DNA of 64,000 bases from Micromonospora nigra (GTDB taxonomy: Bacteria; Actinomycetota; Actinomycetes; Mycobacteriales; Micromonosporaceae): positions 1,783,501-1,847,500 of the forward strand of contig NZ_FMHT01000003.1 of NCBI RefSeq assembly GCF_900091585.1. The letters are read 5' to 3'. Below, one piece after another: positions 1-8,050 of the stretch. The translations under genes were made by a program, and so were the position numbers. Below the pieces are notes generated by a model. The model did no database searches, had not been told where the DNA came from, and was given only the letters and a program-made list of their open reading frames with translations. Position 1 is the first letter of the stretch; each line of letters begins with the position of its first letter.

Positions 1-183
1 GGCGGGCCGGTGCACGGCAAGACCGGCACCGCGGAGTACGACGACGACCCGGCGAACACCCATGCCTGGTTCGTCGGCTGGCAGGACGACGTGGCCGTGG
101 CCGTGTTCGTGGAGAGGGGCGGGTCGGGCAGCGGCACGGCGGTGCCGATCGCGGAGCGGTTCCTCCGCGCCCTGCCCCGCTGA
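1..183 (+). CDS. Penicillin-binding protein, C-terminal end (partial)
   Basis: The window opens inside this gene; only the last 60 residues are visible. They contain the KTGTAE box (residues 7-12 of the visible part), the third conserved motif of penicillin-binding transpeptidases, followed by the usual 'HAWFVGW' strand and a short C-terminal tail ending at a TGA. This is the end of a D,D-transpeptidase domain that cross-links peptidoglycan outside the membrane. Whether it is a class A or class B protein cannot be told because the SxxK and SxN motifs lie upstream of the window. The frame is open from base 1. Confidence 0.85.
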   Translation, partial: GGPVHGKTGTAEYDDDPANTHAWFVGWQDDVAVAVFVERGGSGSGTAVPIAERFLRALPR

Positions 184-308
184 CCCCGGCCGAGAGACCT
201 CGCCGGGGCGGCACCGGGTGTCGGTTCGCGGCCGACCGCCGTCGGGTTCCCCGGCCGGCCCGGTGAGCGGTGGTGTCCGTCGGCCGTCTCCGGGCCGGGC
301 GGTGCTGG

Positions 309-1619
309 TCAGGCGATCTCCGCACCGGGTACGGCGGTCGGCTCCCCGTCGGGCTTCGGCACCCGGCGCAGCAGGCCCGGACCGGCGGCCGCGGGTGGAC
401 CGACCGGCTCCCAGCCGGGGCCGACCGCGTGATCGACCGCCCGGTCGACGCCGGCGGCCCTCTCGACATCGGCGGCCCGGTCGACGCCGGCGTCGGCGGC
501 CGGAGCGGCGGTGTGGTCCGTGGTGCGGTCGACCGCCGGGTCGACGGTGTCATCGGCTTCCGGCACCGTGCCGTCCGACGCCTCGGCCGCCACGGTGGAC
601 CTTCCGCCGGCCGCGGCCGGCGGCGTCGGCCGCCCGTCCGCTCGGCGGGGTGCCGGGGTCCGCGGGTCGGGCGGCTCGGCGAGCAGCCGGGGCGGCCGCG
701 CCGAAGGCGCGGTGACCGGCCGGAGCCCGGCCACCACCGTGTTGACGATCTCGGCCGCGTACGCGCCGTCCGGGTCGTAGTCGGGGTCGAAGACGGTCAA
801 CTCGACGCCGAGGCAGTGCGGGGTGTCGACCAGCCCGGACAGCAGGATCTCCAGCTCGGCGAAGGCGATCCCGCCCGGGTCGGGAGCGTCCACCGCCGGC
901 ATCACCGCCGGGTCGAGCACGTCCACGTCGACGTGCACCCAGTAGCCGGCGCAGTCGGCGAGCTGCTCGTGGGCCCACTGCGCGGTGCGGGCCGCGCCCT
1001 CGGCACGCAGCGCCGGCACCGGCCGGGTGGTGATCCCGGCGGCCTGGAGGTCGAGGCGGTACTCGTCCTGGGCCCGGATGCCGAGCACCACCACGTCGAT
1101 GTCCCGGAAGTACGGTCGGCGACCCTCGATGGCCGCCAGGTCGGCCTGCCCGCGCCCGGTGACCAGGGCGAGGTCCTCACCGGCCGCCGCGCCCACGTAG
1201 GAGGCGTTGCCCGGGTGCCGGAAGTCGGAGTGGCCGTCGACGAAGACCAGGCCGATGCGACCGCCGACCGCCTCACCGAGCCGGTGCATGGCCAGCGCGG
1301 AACCGAGCAGGACGGAGCAGTCCCCGCCGAGGACCAGCGGAAACTCGCCACGGTCGATGATCGCGCCGATCCGGTCGGCGAGGGCCGTCGAGTAGTCGGC
1401 GATCTCCCGGGCGTGGCACACCCCGTCGCCGGGTCGCCAGCCGCCCGGGTCGTAGCGGGGCGCGGTCAGGTGCCCCGCATCGCGGGCCCGCAGGCGGGCC
1501 AGCAGGCCGTGGTCACGCAACGCTCCCGGCGCCTTGCCGCAGCCGGGGACCGAGGTGGGGGTGGGTGGGCGCAGGCCAAGGTTGGTGGGCGCGTCGAGGA
1601 CGGCGATCCGGCGCATCAT
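309..1619 (-). CDS. Arginase/agmatinase-family ureohydrolase with disordered C-terminal tail
   Basis: This 436-residue protein carries the ureohydrolase metal-site motifs: GGDCS (98-102), DGHSD (128-132) and DVDVLDP (231-237). The family hydrolyses guanidino or similar amidino groups at a binuclear Mn centre; the substrate here is unknown. The first motif has Cys where arginases have a metal-binding His (GGDHS). After about residue 300 the fold ends and a tail of roughly 130 residues follows, rich in Pro, Ala, Asp and Val and containing degenerate 'VDRA/VDHA' repeats; it looks disordered. Two adjacent ATGs are possible starts (1619 or 1616), preceded by a GGGAG ribosome site. It lies downstream of the thioredoxin gene on the same strand with a 66-bp gap. 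Confidence 0.82.
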   Translation of the reverse strand: MMRRIAVLDAPTNLGLRPPTPTSVPGCGKAPGALRDHGLLARLRARDAGHLTAPRYDPGGWRPGDGVCHAREIADYSTALADRIGAIIDRGEFPLVLGGDCSVLLGSALAMHRLGEAVGGRIGLVFVDGHSDFRHPGNASYVGAAAGEDLALVTGRGQADLAAIEGRRPYFRDIDVVVLGIRAQDEYRLDLQAAGITTRPVPALRAEGAARTAQWAHEQLADCAGYWVHVDVDVLDPAVMPAVDAPDPGGIAFAELEILLSGLVDTPHCLGVELTVFDPDYDPDGAYAAEIVNTVVAGLRPVTAPSARPPRLLAEPPDPRTPAPRRADGRPTPPAAAGGRSTVAAEASDGTVPEADDTVDPAVDRTTDHTAAPAADAGVDRAADVERAAGVDRAVDHAVGPGWEPVGPPAAAGPGLLRRVPKPDGEPTAVPGAEIA

Positions 1620-1685
1620 GGGCTCCCGTCCTCAGGTGTCGGGCGGGCCGGCCGGAACGCCGGCCCGCGCTGGCGTATGTCGTGC

Positions 1686-2612
1686 TCAGAACAGGGCGCT
1701 GGCCAGAGCCCGGCGGGCGGAGGCGACCGCGGGGTCGTCGGGGCCGGCGATGGTGAACAACGAGACCAGGTGCTGGCGTACCTTCTCCCGGTCGTCACCG
1801 GCGGTGCGCCGGACCAGACCGACGAGCCGCTGGTAGGCCTGCTCGGCCATGCCGCTGAGCACCTCGACGTCGGCGGCCAGGAGCTGCGCCTCGACGTCGT
1901 CGGGGTTGGCCTGGGCGGCGGCGAGCGCGGCCCGCGGGTCGGTGCCCCCGACCCGACGGGCGAGGCCGACCTGGGCCAGGCCCGCCTCGGCCGTGGGGTC
2001 CGCCGGGGTCTCGGCGAGGATCTTGCGGTACGCCTGCTCGGCCGCGTCGAGGTCGCCGCTCATCAGGGCGTCGTCGGCCTCGTCCAGCCGGGGGTCCTCC
2101 GGCTCGGCCACGGTGACGCCGCCGGCCTTGAGCACCGCCTGGAGCCACTGGCGCAGCTGCGCCTCGGGCACCACGCCGGAGAACGCGTCGACCGGCTGAC
2201 CGCCGACCACCGCGTAGACCATCGGGATGCCCTGCACCCGGAACATCTGGGCGAGGCGGGGATTGGCGTCCACGTCGACCTTGGCGAGCACCCAGGCGCC
2301 GCCACCCTCGACGGCCAGCCGCTCCAGCATCGGGGAGAGCTGCTTGCACGGCTGGCACCACTCGGCCCAGAAGTCCACCACGACCGGTGTGCTCAGCGAG
2401 CGCTCCAGCACCTCCGACTGGAAGGTCGCCTCCGTCACGTCGATGACGGTGACGCCTCCGCCGCCGGGGACACCGGCGGGCAGATCCGCCGACGGGGCGG
2501 CCTGGCTGGGGGCGGTGGAGGGGCGGGCGGGGGCAGGGGTGGGGGTGCGCAGCGCGCTGAGGTCGACCGCGCCGCGGGTGAAGATCGACGAGGTGATCCG
2601 TGGGTCGCTCAT
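1686..2612 (-). CDS. Thioredoxin-TPR co-chaperone (CnoX/YbbN-like)
   Basis: The 308-residue protein has a Pro/Ala-rich N-terminal segment (about 25-50), a thioredoxin domain (about 55-160) with an intact WCQPC redox motif (Cys86, Cys89), and a C-terminal helical part with TPR-like repeats starting near 175. This layout matches the CnoX/YbbN family, cytoplasmic holdases and redox chaperones that pass clients to GroEL or DnaK. E. coli YbbN has lost one active-site Cys, whereas this protein keeps both and may still do disulfide chemistry. The CxxC and TPR content are direct; the chaperone role is from the family. Confidence 0.85.
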   Translation of the reverse strand: MSDPRITSSIFTRGAVDLSALRTPTPAPARPSTAPSQAAPSADLPAGVPGGGGVTVIDVTEATFQSEVLERSLSTPVVVDFWAEWCQPCKQLSPMLERLAVEGGGAWVLAKVDVDANPRLAQMFRVQGIPMVYAVVGGQPVDAFSGVVPEAQLRQWLQAVLKAGGVTVAEPEDPRLDEADDALMSGDLDAAEQAYRKILAETPADPTAEAGLAQVGLARRVGGTDPRAALAAAQANPDDVEAQLLAADVEVLSGMAEQAYQRLVGLVRRTAGDDREKVRQHLVSLFTIAGPDDPAVASARRALASALF

Positions 2613-2708
2613 GGTTACCTAGTCTCGCATGCTGGCGGCCCAACTCCGATCAACCGCGACGCCGACAGTTGCACCTGTCACGCCCTCACCCGGCCCTGCT
2701 CACCACCC

Positions 2709-2748
2709 ACTCCCGCCGGCCCCGACGATCGTCGGGGCCGGCGGGAGT
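2709..2748 (-). terminator. Perfect 20-bp inverted repeat downstream of icmA
   Basis: Bases 2709-2728 are the exact reverse complement of 2729-2748, with no spacer. The palindrome sits 12 bp past the icmA stop codon on the icmA transcript. There is no U-tract, as is common for actinobacterial terminators. It could also work for read-through from the other side. Confidence 0.7.
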
Positions 2749-2759
2749 CGGGCGGTGCG

Positions 2760-4448
2760 TCAGAAGCGGGCGGGTTCGCGGTAGACACCCCACTCCGCGC
2801 GCAGGGCGTCGCAGATCTCGCCGAGGGTGGCCTCGGCGCGGGCGGCGTCGAGCATCGCCGGAATCATGTTCCCGCCGCTGCGGGCGACCTCCACCATCCG
2901 CGTCACGGCCGCCCGGACGGCAGCGTCGTCGCGGGCCGCCTTGCGCTCGGCAAGGACCCGGCGCTGTTCCACCTCCACCTCGTGTGAGATGCGCAGGATC
3001 TCGAGGTCCTTGGCGATCGTGCCGGTGTGGCAGTTGACCCCGACGATCCTCTTGTCGCCCTTCTCGAGCGCCTGCTGGTACACGAAGGCGGATTCGGCGA
3101 TGTGGCCGGTGAACCAGCCGTCCTCGATGCCGCGCAGGATGCCGGAGGTCATCGGGCCGATCGTGTGCGGGCCCTCGCCACCGAGTTGCCGGATCCGAGC
3201 GAAGATCTCCTCCGCCTCCGCCTCGATCTTGTCGGTGAGCGCCTCGACGTACCAGGAGCCGCCGAGCGGGTCGGCGACGTTGGTGACCCCGGTCTCCTCC
3301 ATCAGCACCTGCTGCGTCCGCAGGGCGATCTCCGCCGACTCGTCGGTCGGCAGCGCGAGCGTCTCGTCCAGGGCGTTGGTGTGCAGTGAGTTGGTGCCGC
3401 CGAGCACCGCCGCGAGCGCCTCGACAGCCGTACGGACGACGTTGTTGACCGGCTGCTGCGCGGTCAGCGACACCCCGGCGGTCTGGGTGTGGAACCGCAG
3501 CCAGAGCGCCTTCTCGCTGGTGGCCCCGTAGACGTCGCGCAGCCAGCGGGCCCAGATGCGGCGGGCGGCGCGGAACTTGGCGATCTCTTCGAAGAAGTCG
3601 ACGTGCGAGTCGAAGAAGAAGCTCAGTCCGGGGGCGAAGACGTTGACGTCCAGGCCGCGGGAGAGCCCCAGTTCGACGTACCCGAAGCCGTCGGCGAGCG
3701 TGTACGCCAACTCCTGCGCGGCCGTCGAGCCGGCCTCGCGGATGTGGTAGCCGGAGACCGACAGCGGCTTGTAGCGGGGGATCTCCCGCGCGCAGTACTC
3801 CATCAGGTCGCCGATCAGGCGCAGGTGGGGCTCGGGGTCGAACAGCCACTCCTTCTGCGCGATGTACTCCTTGAAGATGTCCGTCTGGAGCGTGCCGTCC
3901 AGCGTGGACAGGTCGGCGCCCTGCCGCTCGGCGGCGACCAGGTACATGCAGAACACCGGCACCGCGGGGCCGGAGATGGTCATGCTCGTGGTGACCCCGG
4001 CCAGGTCGATGCCGTCGAAGAGGGCCTCCATGTCGGCGGCCGTGTCGATCGCGACGCCGCAGTGGCCCACCTCGCCGAGGGACTGCGGGTCGTCGGAGTC
4101 GCGCCCCATCAGCGTGGGCATGTCGAAGGCGACCGACAGGCCGCCCCCGCCGGCACCGAGGATCATCTTGTAACGCTCGTTGGTCTGCTGCGCGTTGCCG
4201 AAGCCGGCGAACTGCCGGATCGTCCAGGTCCGCCCCCGGTAGCCCGTCGGGTACAGGCCCCGGGTGTACGGGAACTCGCCCGGCCAGCCGATCCGCTCGA
4301 AGCCCGGGTACGCCACCCCCTCGGGGGGCCCGTAGACCGGGTCGACAGGCATCCCGGAGAGCGTGGTGAAGTCGGCGTCCCGCTTGCGCGCGGCGTCGTA
4401 GCGGGCCTGCCAGCGGGCCCGTCCGGCGGCGATCTCGTCGGCGTTCAT
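2760..4448 (-). CDS. icmA: Isobutyryl-CoA mutase large subunit
   Basis: The 562-residue protein is an adenosylcobalamin-dependent acyl-CoA mutase TIM-barrel subunit lacking the C-terminal B12-binding domain. Two residues separate isobutyryl-CoA from methylmalonyl-CoA mutases: Tyr89 and Arg207 of methylmalonyl-CoA mutase are Phe80 and Gln198 in IcmA. With the start used here the sequence has TIRQF with Phe at 80 and EYIAQ with Gln at 198, which settles both the identity and the start. That ATG has a GGAGGAG ribosome site at 4457-4464. IcmA interconverts isobutyryl-CoA and n-butyryl-CoA together with the small B12-binding subunit IcmB, which is not in this window. The chaperone GTPase gene meaB lies upstream, beyond the Asp23 gene. 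A putative operator lies 52 bp upstream of the start. Confidence 0.92.
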   Translation of the reverse strand: MNADEIAAGRARWQARYDAARKRDADFTTLSGMPVDPVYGPPEGVAYPGFERIGWPGEFPYTRGLYPTGYRGRTWTIRQFAGFGNAQQTNERYKMILGAGGGGLSVAFDMPTLMGRDSDDPQSLGEVGHCGVAIDTAADMEALFDGIDLAGVTTSMTISGPAVPVFCMYLVAAERQGADLSTLDGTLQTDIFKEYIAQKEWLFDPEPHLRLIGDLMEYCAREIPRYKPLSVSGYHIREAGSTAAQELAYTLADGFGYVELGLSRGLDVNVFAPGLSFFFDSHVDFFEEIAKFRAARRIWARWLRDVYGATSEKALWLRFHTQTAGVSLTAQQPVNNVVRTAVEALAAVLGGTNSLHTNALDETLALPTDESAEIALRTQQVLMEETGVTNVADPLGGSWYVEALTDKIEAEAEEIFARIRQLGGEGPHTIGPMTSGILRGIEDGWFTGHIAESAFVYQQALEKGDKRIVGVNCHTGTIAKDLEILRISHEVEVEQRRVLAERKAARDDAAVRAAVTRMVEVARSGGNMIPAMLDAARAEATLGEICDALRAEWGVYREPARF

Positions 4449-4500
4449 CCCCGGGGCTCCTCCTCGAGTCCTCGACTGCACCCCGAGTGTAGAGGCCCGC

Positions 4501-4514
4501 CTGAACGATCGCTA
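4501..4514 (-). promoter_or_regulatory. Putative acyl-CoA regulon operator, site 1 (icmA)
   Basis: Read in the icmA direction this is TAGCGATCGTTCAG, 52 nt before the start codon. Including one further base, TTAGCG could act as a -35 element, followed after 18 nt by TACACT as a -10, so the site would overlap the core promoter. It is one of six related sites in the window. Confidence 0.5.
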
Positions 4515-4555
4515 AGGAACTTCGTACCGGCGGGTAACCCGAGGTGCGGGAACGC

Positions 4556-4972
4556 TCAGGTCGAGGGCGCCGCCCCCGGCTCGCCGAGCGCCACGTCGTC
4601 CACCCGGATGTTGATCTCGTCGACCCGCAGCCCGTACGCCTCGACCGCCTCGGTCACCTTCGCCCGCACCCCGGCCGTCACCTCCGGCACCGCGTGCCCG
4701 GCCGTGATCACGATGACCAGGTTGACCACCGCCGCACCGTCCGCGACGTGGGCCGAGCAGCCCCGACGGGCGTCGCCGACCTGGTCGAGCCCGACCCGGT
4801 CGAGCATCGCGTTGACGAACCGGGCCACGTCGCCGCCCAGCTCCGCCACGCCCGGCACCGACCGGGCCGCGATCACGGAGATCTTCTCCACCACCTCGTC
4901 GGAGACGTGCGTCGCCCCGCCCGCCACCGCGGCCGGCGTCACCGCCAGCTCCCGCGTCACCTCGTCGCCCAT
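4556..4972 (-). CDS. Asp23/Gls24-family envelope stress protein
   Basis: This 138-residue protein matches the Asp23/Gls24 (DUF322) pattern: a short N-terminus, 'VSDEVVEKISVIAARSVPGV', a central region and a C-terminal 'EAYGLRVDEINIRVDDV' strand. Family members lie under the membrane and are linked to cell-wall or alkaline stress; the molecular activity is not established. The ATG at 4972 is chosen because homology begins just after it. Upstream in-frame sequence is not conserved-looking. The gene lies between meaB and icmA on the same strand, 58 bp from meaB, but no direct metabolic link is evident. Confidence 0.85.
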   Translation of the reverse strand: MGDEVTRELAVTPAAVAGGATHVSDEVVEKISVIAARSVPGVAELGGDVARFVNAMLDRVGLDQVGDARRGCSAHVADGAAVVNLVIVITAGHAVPEVTAGVRAKVTEAVEAYGLRVDEINIRVDDVALGEPGAAPST

Positions 4973-5030
4973 GGTCTCCCGCCCGCTCGCACCGCCGCAC
5001 GCCCGTCGCGCGGCGGTGCGAGCGTACTCA

Positions 5031-6065
5031 TCACGGGTCCGGTGTGGACGCCTCAGGGGCGATGGCGGCGAGCAGTTCGTCGGCCGCCGCGTACGGGTCG
5101 AGGGCACCCTCGGCGACCCGCGCGGCGAGGGCCGGCAGGTGCGTACCCTCACGCAGCGAACCGATCCGGGCGCGAAGGGCACCGAGCGCGATGGCCTCGA
5201 CCTCGGCGGCGGCCCGCGCCTCCTGCCGGCGGCGCAGCTCGCCGTGCTCGACCAGCCAGCCCCGGTGCTTGTCGATCGCGGCGGCGATGTCGTCGATCCC
5301 CTCGCCCCGGGCCGCGACCGCGCGGACCACCTGCGGTCGCCACTGCCCCGGCCCACGCTCACCCAGGGCGATCATGCCCTGGATGTCGCGCACCGTGGCG
5401 TCGGCGCCGTCCCGGTCGGCCTTGTTGACCACGAACACGTCGGCGATCTCCAGGATCCCCGCCTTGACCGCCTGGATCGCGTCGCCCATGCCGGGGGCGA
5501 GCAGCACCAGCGTGGTGTCCGCGAGGGAGGCGACCTCGACCTCGGCCTGCCCCACCCCGACGGTCTCCACGAGCACCACGTCGCAGCCGGCACCCTCCAG
5601 CACCCGCACCGCCTGCGGGGTGGCCGCCGACAGCCCGCCGAGGTGGCCCCGGCTGGACATGGAGCGAATGTAGACCCCGGGGTCGGTGGCGTGGTCCTGC
5701 ATCCGGACCCGGTCACCGAGGATCGCCCCGCCGGTGAACGGGCTCGACGGGTCGATGGCCAGCACGCCGACCCGGTGGCCGCGGGCGCGCAGGGCCCGCA
5801 CCAGCTCGTTGGTGGTGGTCGACTTGCCCACCCCGGGGGATCCGGTCAGACCGACCACCTGGGCCTGCCCCGCATAGGGCGCGAGCGCCGCCGCGATGCG
5901 CGGCAGCGTCTCGTCGCCGGACTCGACCAGGGTGATCAGCCGGGCCACCGCCCGGGGGTCGCCCGCCCGGGCCCGTTCCACCAGCAGGGGTACGTCCCGG
6001 CTGCGACGCACCGGAACGGTGGCCGTGGCCGGGGCGTGGTCGACGGGGTTGGTCACCGCGCTCAC
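5031..6065 (-). CDS. meaB: MeaB/ArgK-type G-protein chaperone of acyl-CoA mutases
   Basis: The 344-residue protein is a SIMIBI-class GTPase with a P-loop GSPGVGKS (75-82), the '[20 protein letters not shown]' segment, 'VETVGVGQ' switch region and NKAD specificity motif. MeaB proteins guard adenosylcobalamin-dependent mutases: they gate cofactor loading and let inactivated cob(II)alamin leave. The GTG at 6065 overlaps the thiolase stop codon (GTGA), so translation is probably coupled. In this neighbourhood the likely clients are IcmA/B, Ecm and methylmalonyl-CoA mutase. Confidence 0.93.
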   Translation of the reverse strand: MSAVTNPVDHAPATATVPVRRSRDVPLLVERARAGDPRAVARLITLVESGDETLPRIAAALAPYAGQAQVVGLTGSPGVGKSTTTNELVRALRARGHRVGVLAIDPSSPFTGGAILGDRVRMQDHATDPGVYIRSMSSRGHLGGLSAATPQAVRVLEGAGCDVVLVETVGVGQAEVEVASLADTTLVLLAPGMGDAIQAVKAGILEIADVFVVNKADRDGADATVRDIQGMIALGERGPGQWRPQVVRAVAARGEGIDDIAAAIDKHRGWLVEHGELRRRQEARAAAEVEAIALGALRARIGSLREGTHLPALAARVAEGALDPYAAADELLAAIAPEASTPDP

Positions 6066-7261
6066 TGCCCGCTCTCGGCACCCGCCGGCACGTGGATGAT
6101 CAGGGCGTCGCCCTGCCCGCCGCCGCCGCACAGCGCCGCCGCGCCGGTGCCGCCGCCCCGGCGCTGGAGTTCCAGCGCGAGAGTCAGCACCAGGCGGGCA
6201 CCGGACATGCCGATCGGGTGGCCCAGCGCGATCGCGCCGCCGTTGACGTTGACCTTGTCCGGGCTGACCCCGAGGTCACGGGTGGACTGGATACCGACCT
6301 GGGCGAACGCCTCGTTGATCTCGATCAGGTCGAGGTCCTCGATGCCCAGCCCGCCCTTGCGCAGCGCGTGGGTGATGGCGTTGGCCGGCTGCGAGTGCAG
6401 GGAGTTGTCCGGGCCGGCGACGTTGCCGTGCGCACCGATCTCGGCCAGCCAGGCCAGCCCCAGCTCCTTGGCCTTGGCCTTGCTCATCACGACCACGGCG
6501 GCGGCACCGTCGGAGATCGGCGACGAGCTGCCGGCGGTGATGGTGCCGTCGGAGGCGAACGCGGGGCGCAACCTGCCGAGCGACTCGGCGGTGGTGTCCG
6601 GCCGGATGCCCTCGTCCTCGCTGATCACCAGCGGGTCGCCCTTGCGCTGCGGGATGACCACCGGGGTGATCTCGTCGGCGAAGTGGCCGTTCTTCTGCGC
6701 CGCGGCGGCCCGCTGGTGGCTGGTGGCGGCGAACTCGTCCTGCTCCTGCCGGCTGATCCCGTGCCGCGCGCCGTGCCGCTCGGTGGACTCACCCATCGAG
6801 CAGCAGTCCCAGGCGTCGCTGAGGCCGTCGAGGGCCATGTGGTCCTTCACCACGACGTCGCCGTACTTGTAGCCGCCACGCTGACCGAGCAGCAGGTGCG
6901 GGGCGTTGGTCATCGACTCCATGCCGCCGGCGACCACGACGTCGAACTCGCCGGCCCGGATCAGTTGGTCGGCCAGGGCGATCGCGTCGAGGCCGGACAG
7001 GCACACCTTGTTGATGGTCAGGGCCGGCACCGACATCGGGATGCCCGCCTCGACGGCCGCCTGACGGGCCGGGATCTGCCCCGCACCGGCCTGGAGCACC
7101 TGCCCCATGATCACGTACTGCACCTGGTCGGGGGCGACGCCGGCACGCTCCAGGGCGGCCTTGATCGCCACACCGCCGAGCTTCGTCGCCGGAAGATCCT
7201 TGAGGTTGCCCAGCAGGCGCCCCATCGGGGTCCGCGCGCCGCTGACGATCACCGAAGCCAT
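6062..7261 (-). CDS. Acetyl-CoA C-acetyltransferase (biosynthetic-type thiolase)
   Basis: The 399-residue protein has all three thiolase catalytic elements: nucleophile Cys87 in NKVCLSG, the His of [10 protein letters not shown] and the second Cys in CGGGGQG near the C-terminus. It condenses two acetyl-CoA to acetoacetyl-CoA or cleaves 3-ketoacyl-CoA. With the neighbouring Ccr, epimerase and hydroxyacyl-CoA dehydrogenases, a role as first step of the ethylmalonyl-CoA route is likely; fatty-acid breakdown is the alternative. A GGAGG ribosome site precedes the ATG. It is divergent from mce with 61 bp between, where a putative operator lies. Confidence 0.92.
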   Translation of the reverse strand: MASVIVSGARTPMGRLLGNLKDLPATKLGGVAIKAALERAGVAPDQVQYVIMGQVLQAGAGQIPARQAAVEAGIPMSVPALTINKVCLSGLDAIALADQLIRAGEFDVVVAGGMESMTNAPHLLLGQRGGYKYGDVVVKDHMALDGLSDAWDCCSMGESTERHGARHGISRQEQDEFAATSHQRAAAAQKNGHFADEITPVVIPQRKGDPLVISEDEGIRPDTTAESLGRLRPAFASDGTITAGSSSPISDGAAAVVVMSKAKAKELGLAWLAEIGAHGNVAGPDNSLHSQPANAITHALRKGGLGIEDLDLIEINEAFAQVGIQSTRDLGVSPDKVNVNGGAIALGHPIGMSGARLVLTLALELQRRGGGTGAAALCGGGGQGDALIIHVPAGAESGQ

Positions 7262-7295
7262 GCCTGCCTCCGAGGGGGTGCCGACCTGTACGCCT

Positions 7296-7309
7296 TAACG
7301 ATTGTTCGG
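7296..7309 (+). promoter_or_regulatory. Putative acyl-CoA regulon operator, site 2 (thiolase/mce)
   Basis: TAACGATTGTTCGG is a weaker match to TAGCNNNCGTTCAG. It is placed in the 61-bp divergent spacer, 34 nt from the thiolase start and 13 nt from the mce start, where one bound protein could control both. Confidence 0.4.
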
Positions 7310-7322
7310 TCAGACTAGCGTC

Positions 7323-7796
7323 ATGGCTGAGAACTCCCCCGTCGAGCCCGCTGCCGACTTTGTCACAGACGTCGGACTGCGTCGCATCGACCACGTCGGT
7401 GTCGCGGTCGTCGACCTGGACGCTGCGATCGACTTCTACCAGCGGACGTTCGGGATGCGCTGCGTCCACACCGAGACCAACACCGAGCAGGGCGTCCGTG
7501 AGGCGATGCTGGCGGTGGGACCGACGGCCGAGGGCGGCTTCGTGCAACTGCTCGCCCCGCTGACGCCGGAGAGCACCATCGCCAAGTTCCTCAACCGCAA
7601 CGGTCCGGGCGTGCAGCAGGTGGCGTACACGGTCGCCGACATCGACGTCGCCTGCGCGGCGCTGCGCGAGCGCGGGATGCGCCTGCTGTACGAGGCCCCG
7701 AAGCGGGGCACCGCCGGGTCGCGGGTCAACTTCGTCCACCCGAAGGACGCCGGGGGCGTGCTGGTCGAACTGGTGGAGCCGGCCGCCGACCACTGA
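7323..7796 (+). CDS. mce: Methylmalonyl-CoA (ethylmalonyl-CoA) epimerase
   Basis: The 157-residue protein is a vicinal-oxygen-chelate fold with the epimerase signature: 'RIDHVGVAVVDLDAAIDFYQ' near residue 25, 'GVQQVAYTVADID' near 100 and 'GSRVNFVHPKD...LVELVEP' at the end, supplying His and Glu metal ligands. It interconverts the 2R and 2S forms of methylmalonyl-CoA, and in the ethylmalonyl-CoA pathway also of ethylmalonyl-CoA made by Ccr. An in-frame ATG occurs 21 bp upstream, but 7323 fits family length better. There is no clear ribosome site, so the mRNA may have a very short leader. Confidence 0.92.
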   Translation: MAENSPVEPAADFVTDVGLRRIDHVGVAVVDLDAAIDFYQRTFGMRCVHTETNTEQGVREAMLAVGPTAEGGFVQLLAPLTPESTIAKFLNRNGPGVQQVAYTVADIDVACAALRERGMRLLYEAPKRGTAGSRVNFVHPKDAGGVLVELVEPAADH

Positions 7797-7815
7797 CACC
7801 GGTGCGGCACACAGC

Positions 7816-7856
7816 CCAGGTCGCGGTGCCCCGGGCACCCCGGCACCGCGACCTGG
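7816..7856 (+). terminator. Terminator downstream of mce
   Basis: A perfect 15-bp stem (7816-7830 with 7842-7856) and an 11-nt loop, starting 19 bp after the mce stop. No U-tract follows. Confidence 0.75.
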
Positions 7857-7909
7857 CGCACCCGCCGACCCATCCGCCGATGCACTTTTTCACACAGGAC
7901 TTCCGACCC

Positions 7910-7923
7910 TAGCTACCGTTCAG
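7910..7923 (+). promoter_or_regulatory. Putative acyl-CoA regulon operator, site 3 (ccr)
   Basis: TAGCTACCGTTCAG, 127 nt before the ccr GTG start. It overlaps TACCGTTCAGTAA (7914-7926), identical over 13 nt to the site upstream of ecm, with the dyad TTAC-N6-GTAA. Confidence 0.5.
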
Positions 7924-8050
7924 TAACGTCCGCCCCACAGGAGCGCGACCGGCCCGGATGTGTCGGACACCGACATGGCGGCGGGCGCGCACCGGTGCCG
8001 ACGATGGCAGCACAGGCCCGCGCGGGACGCGGGGAGAACCGGAGGTCACC

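Noticed and set aside
3489..6872. A 1127-residue + strand open frame opposite icmA, the Asp23-like gene, meaB and thiolase
   Set aside because: A shadow frame in high-G+C DNA; the opposite strand carries four clearly conserved genes with ribosome sites and coupled starts.
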